Positions 19,344 through 30,257 of a stretch of 64,000 nucleotides of DNA are shown in pieces (positions within the stretch are counted from its first letter, which is position 1; each line of letters begins with the position of its first letter). A model generated the notes under the pieces. It was not told the origin of the DNA and searched no databases. It was given only the letters and a program-made list of their open reading frames with translations. Both the position numbers and the translations under genes were made by a program. Location of the stretch: positions 1-64,000 of the forward strand of contig OW569360.1 in NCBI GenBank assembly GCA_937625935.1, given 5' to 3'. The DNA is from Tetramitus jugosus. Its lineage: Eukaryota > Heterolobosea > Eutetramitea > Acrasida > Vahlkampfiidae.

Positions 19344-19865
19344 ATGTGTGGTTTCATTAACGTGGACTTGCCCCAAACAAACAAGTCACACAAAGTTCAT
19401 ACCCTTAGCATGCCAGAAGAAAAGTTCGACACTAAACCCTCCCAGCAGCCTGATCCCGAGTTGATGGGTGCTTCTTTCTCACATCGTCCACCCAATGTTG
19501 CTCCTGTTCCTCTTGTTTTCCCTGTTTCGAACCTGTCCGGCCAACCCCAACCTCTTCTGATTCAGATTCAACAGTCAACTCAAGATCGTCTCCAGCAAGA
19601 GTATGACAATAGAAGAAAGGAAAAGCAAGATAATCAGTTTAATGTGATTCTGTTGTTCGCACTAGGATTCTTATTTCCGCCATTGTGGATTGTGTCTTGT
19701 GTTTCAGCCTTTCGTCCAAGGAGGAGCAACCATGCCTCGAGAGCAGTTGGAGTTTCAGGCTTCGTACTGTTTGTTCTGCTCGCTATAGTGGTATTCTGTG
19801 CCATTGTAGTCGCAATAGTTGTACCTGTATCCATTTCCCAAGCTTACAATCATTACTATGATTGA
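19344..19865 (+). CDS. Pro-rich two-TM membrane protein
   Basis: 173 residues from ATG 19344 (frame open 30 bases upstream without ATG). The N-terminal ~90 residues are Pro/Gln-rich and soluble. Two hydrophobic helices follow: FNVILLFALGFLFPPLWIV and VLFVLLAIVVFCAIVVAIVV. The first helix shares the pattern GFxFPxLW with the next gene, so the two are tandem paralogues. Family and function unknown; the N-terminal region probably faces the cytosol as an adaptor-type tail. Confidence 0.7.
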   Translation: MCGFINVDLPQTNKSHKVHTLSMPEEKFDTKPSQQPDPELMGASFSHRPPNVAPVPLVFPVSNLSGQPQPLLIQIQQSTQDRLQQEYDNRRKEKQDNQFNVILLFALGFLFPPLWIVSCVSAFRPRRSNHASRAVGVSGFVLFVLLAIVVFCAIVVAIVVPVSISQAYNHYYD

Positions 19866-20106
19866 ACACAACCAACTGTAAAGAATCAACTGGGCGCCAT
19901 GTCCTTTCAAGAACTCGCAAGGGCCGACGCGGATGGCCTTTATCAGGAAAAATACTCTTTGTTCGAGTTCCGTACTCAACCCGAGATGACAGGAGATAAC
20001 AAGAAAGCCCACATGACGGACGATGGAAGTGCCATTGAAAGACCATCGCACACCAAACAACCCACAAACCAAACAAGAGCTTCTCCCTTTTCCAATAAAA
20101 ATAAGC

Positions 20107-20586
20107 ATGTATCCTGACCCAGTTGACCCACCTCCCTACACACTAGCAGAGGAGAATATTCCACAACCACAAACACAATACTATTATCCACCACAACAAG
20201 CTCCTCAACCTCAACAACAGCAGACATACTACCCACAACAGCAACAAGCCTATCAACCACCACAATCTCAACAGCCTTATCAACCACAGACTACGCAGAG
20301 TCCTCCACCTGTAGTTCAAGTTGTTCAGACATCTGATGATGACACGGCAATCATCTTTTTGGTTGGTGGATTCTTCTTCCCTATTCTATGGTTGATTGGA
20401 TTCTTCTTGACAAGAGGAAGTCCAGATGGTTCAAAAGCTAAAATGTACGGAAACATTGGATGTGCCATTTGGTCCATCATGCTTGGTTTGTCGCTCGTTT
20501 CTGCTTGTCTGGCTATTGTCGGTGCGATTGTTTGGGCCATTATCAATGCTATCATCATTGCGAACAGAGCAAAGGCATCCAAGTGA
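20107..20586 (+). CDS. PPPY-motif two-TM membrane protein, paralogue of preceding gene
   Basis: 159 residues from ATG 20107. An upstream in-frame ATG at 20023 exists, but the 28 residues before 20107 look untranslated. N-terminus has DPPPYTLAEE (a PPxY motif, known ligand of WW domains such as those of NEDD4-type ubiquitin ligases), then a Gln/Pro/Tyr-rich region, then two helices: IIFLVGGFFFPILWLIGFFL and a longer one with IWSIMLGLSLVSACLAIVG. Short basic C-terminus. Likely a membrane adaptor recruiting a WW-domain protein (inference). Confidence 0.75.
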   Translation: MYPDPVDPPPYTLAEENIPQPQTQYYYPPQQAPQPQQQQTYYPQQQQAYQPPQSQQPYQPQTTQSPPPVVQVVQTSDDDTAIIFLVGGFFFPILWLIGFFLTRGSPDGSKAKMYGNIGCAIWSIMLGLSLVSACLAIVGAIVWAIINAIIIANRAKASK

Positions 20587-20800
20587 TGACCTCTCTCAAC
20601 AAAAACAGTGCACTCCCCATTTGTACAATAAATTCGGCAAAAAAAATCGCGCCAAAAAATTATCCTCCAATCCACTATCTTCTGGAACGATTTTTGTTCT
20701 TGTTCGAACAAGCACAAAAAAGACTCATCATTTCCAATACAACAAACAAACAACATTTGATAAAGCTTGCCAGAGCCGATAGTAAGCTTACTCACACATC

Positions 20801-23800
20801 ATGGTCGTTCACCGATTAAACATTCGAGGCATAGAAGTCCTGTTTCCATTCAAACCATATCAATGTCAACTCAACTACATGGACAAGGTCATTCAATGTC
20901 TGAATGAAAGCTTAGAGGACAGAGAAACAAACGGTCGTGAACACTGTGTACGTACTCACATCATCATATCACAAAATCAACATTTCTCTCACTTACACAC
21001 AAGACTTGATTTTTTTCAATTTTTTCAACGACTTTTTAGAGAAGAAATGCCTTGTTAGAGTCACCTACTGGTACTGGTAAGACCATGTGTCTCTTGTGTG
21101 CATCATATGCCTGGTTATTGCACTATCAACAAAAGTACGCTGGTGTTTGCTCCTTTCCCAAAATTATTTTTGCTTCGAGAACTCATAGTCAATTGGCTCA
21201 GGCGATACGTGAACTCAAACAATCTCCCTATTCACCAGAGATTTGTATACTAGGCAGTAGAGAACAAATGTGTATTCATTCGCATGTAGGAAAGATGAGT
21301 GGAATGCAACAGAATAGAGAGTGCATGTCACGTGTGACGACACACACTTGTGAATATTATGAGAATTATCAATCGATGAAGAAGAATGATGCTTTCAATA
21401 GTCATTTAATGTTTCAAAAGAATACGAGTGGTAGTGGAGGTGAAAGTGGTGATGAACAGTGTGGTGGTAGTGCGAGTAGTGCCACGAATCATGTGCCTGA
21501 TATCGAAGATTTGATACTGGAGGGAACAAAGAAGCAATTTTGTCCATTTTATTACAGTAGAGAGGTGATGCAAGCAAAGGCTGAAATTGTGTTCATGCCA
21601 TACAATTATCTGATTGATCCACGAGTTCGAAAACAAGTGGGTATTGACATATCGGATTCGATTCTCATATTTGATGAAGCGCACAATTTGGAGAAGTGGT
21701 GCTCTGATGCTGCTGGATTCGACTTTCCGACACTGTGTATCTCGCAATCTGTGGCTGAGCTTCAACGAATACTGCGCTGCATGAGTGAGAATGGATCATT
21801 GCTGACTTTTCCATCTAGTGCAATGAATGGTGGTGATAAAATGAATCCACAGACGATGCAGAATGATTTTGAAAAATTGAAGGATGATCTGCTGGATCTC
21901 GATCTATTTATTGATGACATCAAGTTAAATAATATTACAAAAAGTGGAGAATATTTGTTTGATGTGCTATCTGAGATTAATTTGAAGCCTTCGACTTATG
22001 TTGAATTTAGGTCAAAGATGCGAGCTGCAATCGACTATTTGGAGAATAATGAACAAGGAAAAAAATTGTACCTTCGTCCAACTGGATTGCGAAATTTAAG
22101 TGATGTACTAGCAAAGATATTCGATTGTGGTTTAACCGAGGAAGAATTCAAGCTCTATTTCAAAATTCATATTGAAGTCAAATTTGACTCTCGAAAGTCA
22201 ATGGCGCAAGACAGTCTCGACGCCTTGAATTCAGAACTAGAAGCCAGACAAAGACCTCCAAAAAATTTGAGGCAATGCAAGACATTGAGTTTGTGGTGTT
22301 TCAATCCAGCACTATCAATGCAATCCATTAAGACCCACAAGCCACAATGTTTTATATTAACGTCTGGTACTTTATCCCCGATGGACTCCTTTGCGCAAGA
22401 ACTGGGACTTCCATTTCCTATTCGACTCGAAAATCCTCATGTCATTAAGCAAGATCAGATCACTATAATGACAGCGAGTGTAGGGCCAACAAACATTCGT
22501 TTGAATGGTTCATTCACACAACAAAATAATGAATACTGCTTGGAGATTGGTCGGATGCTTGTAAATATGGCTAGGATTGTGCCAGATGGATTGCTTGTAT
22601 TTTTCCCCTCTTCTTCTATGCTCCATAGATGTACAGAGTTATGGAGAAAGCCCATAGAAGATGCTCCCTGTCTATATGACTCAATATCCAAGTATAAGAA
22701 GATCTTTATTGAACCTTCAGATGGATCACAACTCCAAACAATTATGACGGGCTACACTAGCACTATCCACGAATCTGAAGGCACAGCAGGTGCAATGTTT
22801 CTAGCTGTCTGTCGAGGGCGAGTTAGTGAGGGTTTGGACTTCTCTGCTCGTAATGGTCGCTGTGTCGTGATTGTTGGTATGCCCTTTCCTCCATTGAAAG
22901 ATCCAAAGGTTGTTCTGAAACGACAATATCTTGATTTGGCTGCTGAACAACGAAAGCAGGAACAAGCAGAAAAGGGACTAAATGTCGCAAGCAAAGTATA
23001 TAATGGTAATGAGTGGTACCAACAAGAGAGCTCTCGAGCTGTCAACCAGGCAGTAGGTAGAGTCATTCGTAACAAATTCGATTATGGTGTAGTAATACTG
23101 TGTGATGAGAGGTACTCTGCTCGTCAAAGTAGAGAACAATTGAGTAGATGGCTCCAGAAGCATGTCATGGTAACTAGAAATTTCGGAGAAGTAGTACAAA
23201 ACACCTCTCAATTCTTCAAGAAATCAATCAACGAGTTTGGCATAAGTTCAGAAAAGTTGAAGGCAAAGTTCATTGAACAGATGAAACGTGAACAGGAGGA
23301 GCAAGAAAAGATTAACGCACTACTACCGCCACCTACTACATCTCGTATTAATTCTACAAGCTTGACATCAAAGATCAATGTAAATTCTAGTTATCAATCT
23401 CAAGAGGAGGAGCTTGTGGGAGTTGTAATACATGAGAGAGAGCCTAGAGTGTCGGCCTCTATCTCGTCCAGTGTACCTGTCCAACAGTATCACTACAACT
23501 CGAGTGGAGGTAAACAGTTGTCACGATCAAGTCCGCTATTAGTATCACACCAAGTGGGTAATTCAACCCCAGAAGAGCATGCAACTCCTGTTTTGTTGAA
23601 TAGTGCTCCCGTGAGTACCTTGGATCGTAGCAACGAAGTACAGCTCAACAAACAGACGAATAGCCCTCCGCCGTTTAGTATGGTCAGACCATCTGCGACA
23701 AGTTCATCTCCTGCGTCATCACATGCACCAAAACATACCCCATCCACCAGTGCAAAGCCATCTACCAAGAAAAAGTCGTCCGCGAGTGTATTCCTGGAAC

Positions 23801-24525
23801 AGGTCAAGAACAAGCTTACAGGTCAAGAATACAATGACTTTAAGCAAACACTCCGTAATTTACAGGTCATGCTCACCTCAAAGACCTCGAATCCTTCTAA
23901 TTTTGCAAACATTGTCAACAAGATTATCCACTTGTTTAGTGGGGACAAAAAGGATTTGTTAGGAGGTTTCAGGGAGTTCATCCCTGCGAATGCTCGTTCG
24001 ACATATGATGACCTTATCAAATCTACGAATCAAGTACGAGAAGCATCTCGCACTGCTTCAACAACTCCAATCAAAGATGCTCCGGTGAGTCAAAAGCGAA
24101 TCAGAGAGGAATACGATTTATTATCTGGGAAACGCATCAAGAAATCTCATCCTATCATAGAAAAAGGAAAGCAGCCCATGACTAACAATCGCGAACCTAT
24201 CACTATTGATGATGACGATGAGGTTGTTAATCTGACACTGGAATCGCGGACGACATTGCCACCAGTCACTTCTCCAGCATCTTCGAGCTCAAATCAGATA
24301 ATCAATCCAACTACGAGTCATGCACAAGAACACACAAGTCACGAACCAGAATCAGGCATTAAGTGCCGGGTCTGTCTCGAGATTAAGAATAATTTAGCCA
24401 ACAGCAGCAAGTGTGGTCACGTACTATGCATGGATTGCTGGGATCAATGTCTCCAAGTTAAACTCGAATGTCCAATATGCAGAGCACGAGTCAGAACGAA
24501 ACACTTGACTAAAATATTCATCTGA
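20801..24525 (+). CDS. RTEL1-like iron-sulfur DNA helicase with C-terminal RING
   Basis: Two exons, 20801-20947 and 21040-24525 (1210 residues). XPD/Rad3-family motifs: SPTGTGKT (Walker A, ~57-64), cluster cysteines at ~127, 144, 153 and 217 (RTEL1-like spacing except that the last gap is enlarged by a Ser/Gly-rich insert), FDEAHNLE, LTSGTLSPM, GRVSEGLDF and QAVGRVIRN. After a low-complexity linker, residues ~965-1045 match the harmonin-homology region of RTEL1 (FLEQVKNKLTGQEYNDF). The last ~50 residues form a RING finger (CRVCLEI ... CGHVLC ... CPICRARV). RTEL1 dismantles telomeric loops, D-loops and G-quadruplexes, fitting a TTTGGG telomere. Neither BRIP1 nor XPD has this C-terminal layout. 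AATAAA overlaps the stop codon. Confidence 0.93.
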
Positions 24526-24561
24526 ATAAAGCAGCCATAGATGATTCCGAGCTTCTGACAC

Positions 24562-26244
24562 TTATTCGCGCACATATCCACACTGAAGACACTTTTCGGG
24601 ACCACCTTCCACAGGTATCAATAAGCTCTTTCTGCAATTTGGACACATGTGATCTTGTAAGAACTCTCGATTACAATTCCTTACATCAGCACCTTCAGCA
24701 CACTCACAAGTAAATAAAAATGAACTTTGCAACGCCTTTTTTCTTCTCTCGTTTGTACTATCGAGGTTCACATAGGAAATTGTTAATTGCTCGTCTGGTT
24801 CAATGTCGCGCACAGCATACACATAAATCTTCATGTCCTTCTCAATGTTTTCACAATTCGGAGAACAACTGTGATTAAAGTATGACATGGTTGGAAATAC
24901 ACCATAACCGACTGGATCTTCAGGGTGTGTAAAGATGTAATCCTCTGATCTTTCCCACCGATCTCCCTTCAATCCCACGGAATTGGCTCTATCTTTGCAC
25001 AACATTTCAATAATCTCAGGATTGTCTAATCCCTTTTCAAACAATTGATGATACTCGGCCTTATCAACCTTTTTCATTTTCTTGCTCTTTCTCGATCTCT
25101 GCTTCAAAACATGATTCAACAAAACAAATGCCATCTCTCTCAACACCAATCTGTCCTGTGAATTCGTATGGAGAATTCTGTTTGATACCAATCTCTCATA
25201 ATCTTCATATATCAAATCATTCACTGCTTCTTCTTGTTGTTCAGTCATTGATGTTTCACCATTCTCCTGATCCTTATCACTTATCATTTCACCATGATGA
25301 TGTGAATGATGATGAGAACAACATGTGTCCTTTTTCTTCTCCTTCTTCTTATCACCACTCTCACTCAAACGTTCCTCTTTTGCTCCACTAGTAGAGTCCA
25401 ATGAGACATGTTCACTCAGTGTCTCGATTGACGTCAACGATCTTTGCTTTTTCATCAGTTCCAATGCTCTCCTTCCCAACACCTTGATCATCATATGAGT
25501 CGACGTAAACTTGTCTTCCTTGACATAGTGATTATCAACTGTTGACAAGTATTGCAACAAATTTTTCAAATGATCACACTCCATTGATTTCTTATGAAAC
25601 GGTTCATGATACTCTTGTCTGCACTGTGGTGAACAATACACGACATAACCGCAGTCTTCACACTCTGAATTCGACCCTTCCAACTCGTCTCTCACTTTTT
25701 GATCAATCGAATTGAAAATGGGTGAAAAACAATTATGACAATACAGGTGAGCATTCTCAAAATCCAACACATTTGCATACGACTGAGAAACCACTATTAA
25801 TTCACCTCGTTTGATGAACGTGTTGGCAAAAACACCTCGACCCATTTTTTCATTGACAAAACGAACTTCTACCCTACTACTACTACTACTACTACTCTTT
25901 ACATTCTCTCCTGTTTCTGATGCTTTTGCTTCAGCAGTTGTTGTTGTTGTTATTTCTTCATTTTGTTGTTGTTGAGTAGTGGTGGATGGTTGTTGGACAA
26001 AGTATCGATGAGCATGTTCCTTGTTGTAATAGGACAATTCGTGACTTTGATAATACTCTTGTTGATTGTTTAGCTCTCTATAGCGATCATCATCTGTTCG
26101 TATGTAGTTGTATATGCTTTCATAGCGATGATGGTGTATTGTGTTGTGATAGTGATGATGAGAGATGGAAATTGGTTGTTGATGAATGCGAGTCCTTGTT
26201 GTGGACACGCAAAAGCGATGAAATGGGCGAAGCTTTGATTGCAT
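24562..26244 (-). CDS. SET and MYND domain lysine methyltransferase (SMYD type)
   Basis: 560 residues, ends 37 bases from the convergent RTEL1 gene. The SET N-terminal half begins near residue 127 (VRFVNEKMGRGVFANTFIKRGE), is split by a MYND zinc finger (CHNCFSPI ... CEDCGYVVYCSPQCRQEYHEP, ~190-245), and resumes with GVFPTMSYFNHSCSPNC (~440-460, the S-adenosylmethionine-binding NHSC motif) and EQLTISYVNLD. A Cys-rich post-SET region closes the protein, ending in CPNCRKS and CLQCGY. A large insert (~275-400) is Lys/Glu/His-rich (CCSHHHSHHHG) and probably disordered. The N-terminal 100 residues are basic and Gln/Thr-rich, possibly a targeting sequence. Substrate unknown; SMYD proteins methylate histones and cytosolic proteins. 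Confidence 0.9.
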   Translation of the reverse strand: MQSKLRPFHRFCVSTTRTRIHQQPISISHHHYHNTIHHHRYESIYNYIRTDDDRYRELNNQQEYYQSHELSYYNKEHAHRYFVQQPSTTTQQQQNEEITTTTTAEAKASETGENVKSSSSSSSRVEVRFVNEKMGRGVFANTFIKRGELIVVSQSYANVLDFENAHLYCHNCFSPIFNSIDQKVRDELEGSNSECEDCGYVVYCSPQCRQEYHEPFHKKSMECDHLKNLLQYLSTVDNHYVKEDKFTSTHMMIKVLGRRALELMKKQRSLTSIETLSEHVSLDSTSGAKEERLSESGDKKKEKKKDTCCSHHHSHHHGEMISDKDQENGETSMTEQQEEAVNDLIYEDYERLVSNRILHTNSQDRLVLREMAFVLLNHVLKQRSRKSKKMKKVDKAEYHQLFEKGLDNPEIIEMLCKDRANSVGLKGDRWERSEDYIFTHPEDPVGYGVFPTMSYFNHSCSPNCENIEKDMKIYVYAVRDIEPDEQLTISYVNLDSTNERRKKALQSSFLFTCECAEGADVRNCNREFLQDHMCPNCRKSLLIPVEGGPEKCLQCGYVRE

Positions 26245-26540
26245 TTTTTGCTTTCAATTTCTTGGCGGGAAATAGTTTTCGCGGTGAAGGGGAAAAGTGT
26301 GGATAATCCAAGAGTGGTTCGTTATACCGTCAGAATGAATGCAAGTTTAGGACTGTAATGTTCAGAATTTGTTATGTTAAAGGACATATCTGATGGTTGG
26401 TATATCCTAAACTTCGTGAACGAACTACTGCTTGGCCCAACATTATCCCTAGCCAAGATCCAAAAAAACACCAAGAAATAAAAAATCACACACCTACAAC
26501 CGCACATTGCAACAACAAAAAAAAGAACGTAATCATCATC

Positions 26541-27281
26541 ATGTCCAGCACCACTGAACCAACATCCTCATTCGCACACAATGACAATCCATTCGTCCAA
26601 AACGATGGAAACGTTCCTTCCTCTGTCACTGATCTCACCACTAGCATTCAAAGAAGAAGTTCTACTGGTCACGAAAATCTTCCTATTCACATTGTCAGTG
26701 AGCTCTCAGAGTCCACCTCTATAACACAATCAGAAATGGTTGAGAGCTTGCACCACGATGATCAATTGCATCACATTGAGCAATCATCTGCAGCAGAAGA
26801 AGAACAAGTTGAAGCAGAAACATCAACAAACAACAAGGAAGAAGAAACAACAACTTCACAACAGGAAGAAGAAACAAGCACAACTGCAGTTGGTGCTGAA
26901 GAAACAAATTCCTCCGCGAGCGGAGAAATTGAAACAGCTGAAAAAGAAGAGAGTATCTCCGCTCCTGTTGCCGCCACCGTAGATAACGAGCAATTGTTGA
27001 AGACTGTGTTGACAAAGCACGCTGGAAAGAACAGTGAAGTGGCAAAGCAAATTGAAGCTTTGGCAAAGACACATGATACCAAGTTGCAAAAAGTAGCTGA
27101 AGAAGCAAAGCAAAAGCTATTGGAGAAGAGAAAAGCAGCTGAAGAGAAATTGGAAACTGAGAAGAAGACATCTGCTTCATGGAACAAGCTTTTCGGTTAT
27201 GGAATCGTTGTGAGTGCACTTGGTATCGTAGGTGTCATGGTTGCAAGAAAGTTCAAGTGGTTCTCCACAAGCAGTTTCTAG
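26541..27281 (+). CDS. Tail-anchored coiled-coil membrane protein
   Basis: 246 residues from ATG 26541; the longer upstream frame from 26397 lacks a good start. Residues 1-150 are acidic and rich in Ser, Thr, Glu and Gln, probably disordered. Residues ~165-220 form a Lys/Glu/Ala helix with coiled-coil spacing (AEEAKQKLLEKRKAAEEKLE). The end is one membrane helix (GYGIVVSALGIVGVMVARKF) followed by a short basic tail, the layout of a tail-anchored protein of the outer mitochondrial or ER membrane. Not recognised as a SNARE: no ionic-layer Q or R. Confidence 0.75.
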   Translation: MSSTTEPTSSFAHNDNPFVQNDGNVPSSVTDLTTSIQRRSSTGHENLPIHIVSELSESTSITQSEMVESLHHDDQLHHIEQSSAAEEEQVEAETSTNNKEEETTTSQQEEETSTTAVGAEETNSSASGEIETAEKEESISAPVAATVDNEQLLKTVLTKHAGKNSEVAKQIEALAKTHDTKLQKVAEEAKQKLLEKRKAAEEKLETEKKTSASWNKLFGYGIVVSALGIVGVMVARKFKWFSTSSF

Positions 27282-27465
27282 AGAGTGAGACTTTTGAGGG
27301 TTAACGCACAGTAATACAACCAATTAGAAACAATAATAAAAATTAAGTTATCTGAGTGCAGTTCGATGTGGAACTTTGGGCGGCAGAATATCAGATGTCA
27401 ACCAACCGTCAGAGAAAAAAGCTGAAGCTCAAAACAAACACGAAAAACAACGTTGATAGAGATAG

Positions 27466-29016
27466 ATGGGCAAAATGCCAGCCTTTGGTTCCCTGTTCAG
27501 TCAGCTGTCTTTTCTATCTCCACTCGATTCATTCTTCTCCCTGTTTGTCAGTGATGAATCCATGACCGAGTTCAACGACCACCATCGTCAACTTTACAAT
27601 GAACATAGCCATAACCATAATCATGCCTCTGACATGTCACCTGAGAAATCATTGAAAAAACTGGGTGAATACCTGACACCCAACCTGACTATTGCTCTCC
27701 TAGGTCCTGGAGAGGTAGGAAAATCGACCTTGTTCAAACAGTATCGATTCTGTTTCCCAGCAGGTGACAGAGCTACGCCAAAGCATCACTATGAACGGAG
27801 TTTGGCAATGGAACGTCTATTGAGGCAAAAAACAGACAATCGTGGTGCTTCCATGAGTGAAAATGAAGCTGAATCGTGGTGGCGTCAACAAACGACATTG
27901 TCCTTGTCGAATTTGAATCACACTGGCCCTTCGGTATCAAAATCGGAGCGATCTCAGTACACGTCGACCATTTATAACAATATATTGGTCAATTTGAGGT
28001 TCTTGGTGAATGAAATGAAGGCTACGGTTGCTACTAATCCACTGACATCTCAATTCTATCACGAGGAGAATGAGGGACACATGAACGAGATTTGTGACTT
28101 GTTAGACAACAATTATTCACTCATTATTGACAATGCGGATCATTACACTCACCATTACTATGAAATGGTGCATAGTATTGTGAATGATCCTCATTTTGCA
28201 CAATTTATAACGGAAAATGATTATGCTCATGAGGGTGTTCCAGATGGGTTTTGGTACTTTGTTCGTAGAGTGCATTCATTGAAAGAGCCACCTTATTTTG
28301 TGCCAGATTGGGACAGTATTATGCATTCGAGGCGGAAAACAACTGGTATCGTCAACATTGATCGCAATTACTTGGACAGAATTAATGTAACGATGGCATT
28401 GACCGGTGGCCAGAGATCAGAGCGCAAAAAATGGGTCAATTTGTATGATTCTTATCGTTATATTGTATATGTAGCTTCTTTGGTTGACTTCAATAGAGTG
28501 CTATATGAGGATGATGTAACGAATCGTATGGTTGATTCCCTGTCGCTGTTCTCAGAGCTAGTGCAAAGTGACCTATTATCTGATAAACCGATTCTACTTG
28601 TACAGAACAAGCGAGACATATTGTGCGAGAGATTTGAGAATTTGGAGCAAAGAAAAACTATAATTCAATGCATATCTCAGTTATTTCCAACTGAAACACT
28701 TGATGATGACGCATCAGTTGAAGATGTGATCCATTTAATAACTAAGCAGTACACAGATATCTACGAGAGATTCAGAGCTGGCAAGTTGATTATGCTAGAG
28801 ACCAGTGCTGTCAATACAAATGAATCAAAACAAACACTCGAACGCATTATTGAACACTTTGAGGAGATTGAGATTGAAAGAACGAAGCAAAAGTATGGCG
28901 ATGCTACTTGTGAGGAGCTGCTGGAGAGAGCAAGAGCAGAGTATCCTAAGCTTACGTTGGACAACTTGTTTCACTGCTATCAAAGCGATAATAGATTACA
29001 TTATATGACTTCATGA
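27466..29016 (+). CDS. Divergent heterotrimeric G-protein alpha subunit
   Basis: 516 residues, longer than the usual ~350-400. The start MGKMPAF at 27466 leaves a Gly at position 2 suitable for N-myristoylation. G1 reads GPGEVGKST (usual GAGESGKST). A long helical-domain-like insert follows. The switch I Arg is present in SRRKTTGIV, and the switch II block GGQRSERKKW is almost canonical and keeps the catalytic Gln, but the preceding Asp-Val of DVGGQ is Leu-Thr here. G4 is NKRD. The G5 TCAT motif is replaced by LETSAVNT, more like small GTPases. Probably a functional but unusual G-alpha with altered nucleotide handling; receptor coupling cannot be read from sequence. Confidence 0.85.
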   Translation: MGKMPAFGSLFSQLSFLSPLDSFFSLFVSDESMTEFNDHHRQLYNEHSHNHNHASDMSPEKSLKKLGEYLTPNLTIALLGPGEVGKSTLFKQYRFCFPAGDRATPKHHYERSLAMERLLRQKTDNRGASMSENEAESWWRQQTTLSLSNLNHTGPSVSKSERSQYTSTIYNNILVNLRFLVNEMKATVATNPLTSQFYHEENEGHMNEICDLLDNNYSLIIDNADHYTHHYYEMVHSIVNDPHFAQFITENDYAHEGVPDGFWYFVRRVHSLKEPPYFVPDWDSIMHSRRKTTGIVNIDRNYLDRINVTMALTGGQRSERKKWVNLYDSYRYIVYVASLVDFNRVLYEDDVTNRMVDSLSLFSELVQSDLLSDKPILLVQNKRDILCERFENLEQRKTIIQCISQLFPTETLDDDASVEDVIHLITKQYTDIYERFRAGKLIMLETSAVNTNESKQTLERIIEHFEEIEIERTKQKYGDATCEELLERARAEYPKLTLDNLFHCYQSDNRLHYMTS

Positions 29017-29029
29017 TCACAAAGCGACT

Positions 29030-30097
29030 TTATTGAATGTCCAGAGCTCTTTTAATGCTCTCAGGCAATTGATACGTCGAGTTGGTATAGTCGAATAAAT
29101 AATCCGAGGTAATGGCTATGCCACCCAACTGTTCCAGAGCTCGCTTTTGAGTTGGCGAGTTCACTGTCCATACATTGACGACGTATCCTCGTTTTTGCAA
29201 GGACTGTACAAACGACAAGTTATTAGCGAGTTCATTATGAATTCCAATGACTCCTGCACCAATGAAATGTGGAACCCATGATATCATGGAACGATAGAGC
29301 AAGTAATCAATGGTTTGAATTTTGCTATTGCTGATCCATGATTGGATTCGCTGTTTCATAGTTGGTTTCTCTTCCTCTTTGGCTCCACTCGCTTTCGTGT
29401 ATTGATTCAGTGAGGCAAACATTCCTTTGCGCACCAACAAGTTTGTCACAATGTCAGGATTCATCTGTCGAACCATGTACAGAACAATAGGATTAAAGCT
29501 TGCAACAACAGATTGTTTGAACAAGAATGGATATTGCTCATAGACTTGAACCACTTTTCTTGCAATTTCTTTGCTTCTCTTTCCATACTCCTTCACCTCT
29601 ATCATTACAATTTTCTTTTTCATTTCTCCTACACTATTCTCCTGGAACATGACATCAAGGAATTGGCTCAACGTCGGAATAAAGTGCTCTTCAGTTCCCT
29701 TTCTGTACCTAAACGACTCCTGTATCTGTTTTCTTGTCATCTCCGCAATTCTGCTGCTCTTCAGACACAGTCTCTCACCACTGCCATCGGATTTCAGACG
29801 ATGATCGCACACACGTTCCATCGTGTGAGTATCATGGAATACCATGAGTTCTCCGTCCAATGACAGTATGACATCCAACTCCACACCATTGACCCCGTGA
29901 GTCAATGCATACCGTAAGCTATCCAACGAATTCTCCGCAATGTCCAAATCTTGGTGCATGCAGCCACGGTGAGCCAACAGTATGTTGGAGAAGAAGGAAG
30001 CATCGGGAGAAGTCCGCTTCACCTTGAAGAAAGAGTACAGAGCCATCAGGAGCAACAATGGAACCAAAGAAGAGAACAGGAACAACAGGACAAGCAT
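29030..30097 (-). CDS. Glycerophosphodiester phosphodiesterase, membrane-anchored
   Basis: 355 residues, convergent with the G-alpha gene (13-base gap). An N-terminal hydrophobic helix (residues 1-24) anchors or exports the protein. The GDPD barrel follows with all signature residues: LLAHRG, AENS, GVELDV and FHDT, i.e. the catalytic His pair and the metal-binding Glu/Asp. It cleaves glycerophosphodiesters to glycerol-3-phosphate and an alcohol; related eukaryotic GDE/GDPD proteins also act on lysophospholipids. The C-terminal IHNELANNL and VNVWTVNS strands are typical of the family end. Confidence 0.9.
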   Translation of the reverse strand: MLVLLFLFSSLVPLLLLMALYSFFKVKRTSPDASFFSNILLAHRGCMHQDLDIAENSLDSLRYALTHGVNGVELDVILSLDGELMVFHDTHTMERVCDHRLKSDGSGERLCLKSSRIAEMTRKQIQESFRYRKGTEEHFIPTLSQFLDVMFQENSVGEMKKKIVMIEVKEYGKRSKEIARKVVQVYEQYPFLFKQSVVASFNPIVLYMVRQMNPDIVTNLLVRKGMFASLNQYTKASGAKEEEKPTMKQRIQSWISNSKIQTIDYLLYRSMISWVPHFIGAGVIGIHNELANNLSFVQSLQKRGYVVNVWTVNSPTQKRALEQLGGIAITSDYLFDYTNSTYQLPESIKRALDIQ

Positions 30098-30257
30098 GAC
30101 TCACACTTGAGAGCTTTTTTGATGTTTTTTTGTTTGTTTTGTTGTTGTTGGCTTGGGGTGGAAGGAAAATTTGACTTGTATTCCTTGGCGTATATTGGGG
30201 GATTCTCGCCATTGAATCTTGAGTATAAATATTTTGTTGTTATATTTTGTTATGGAT

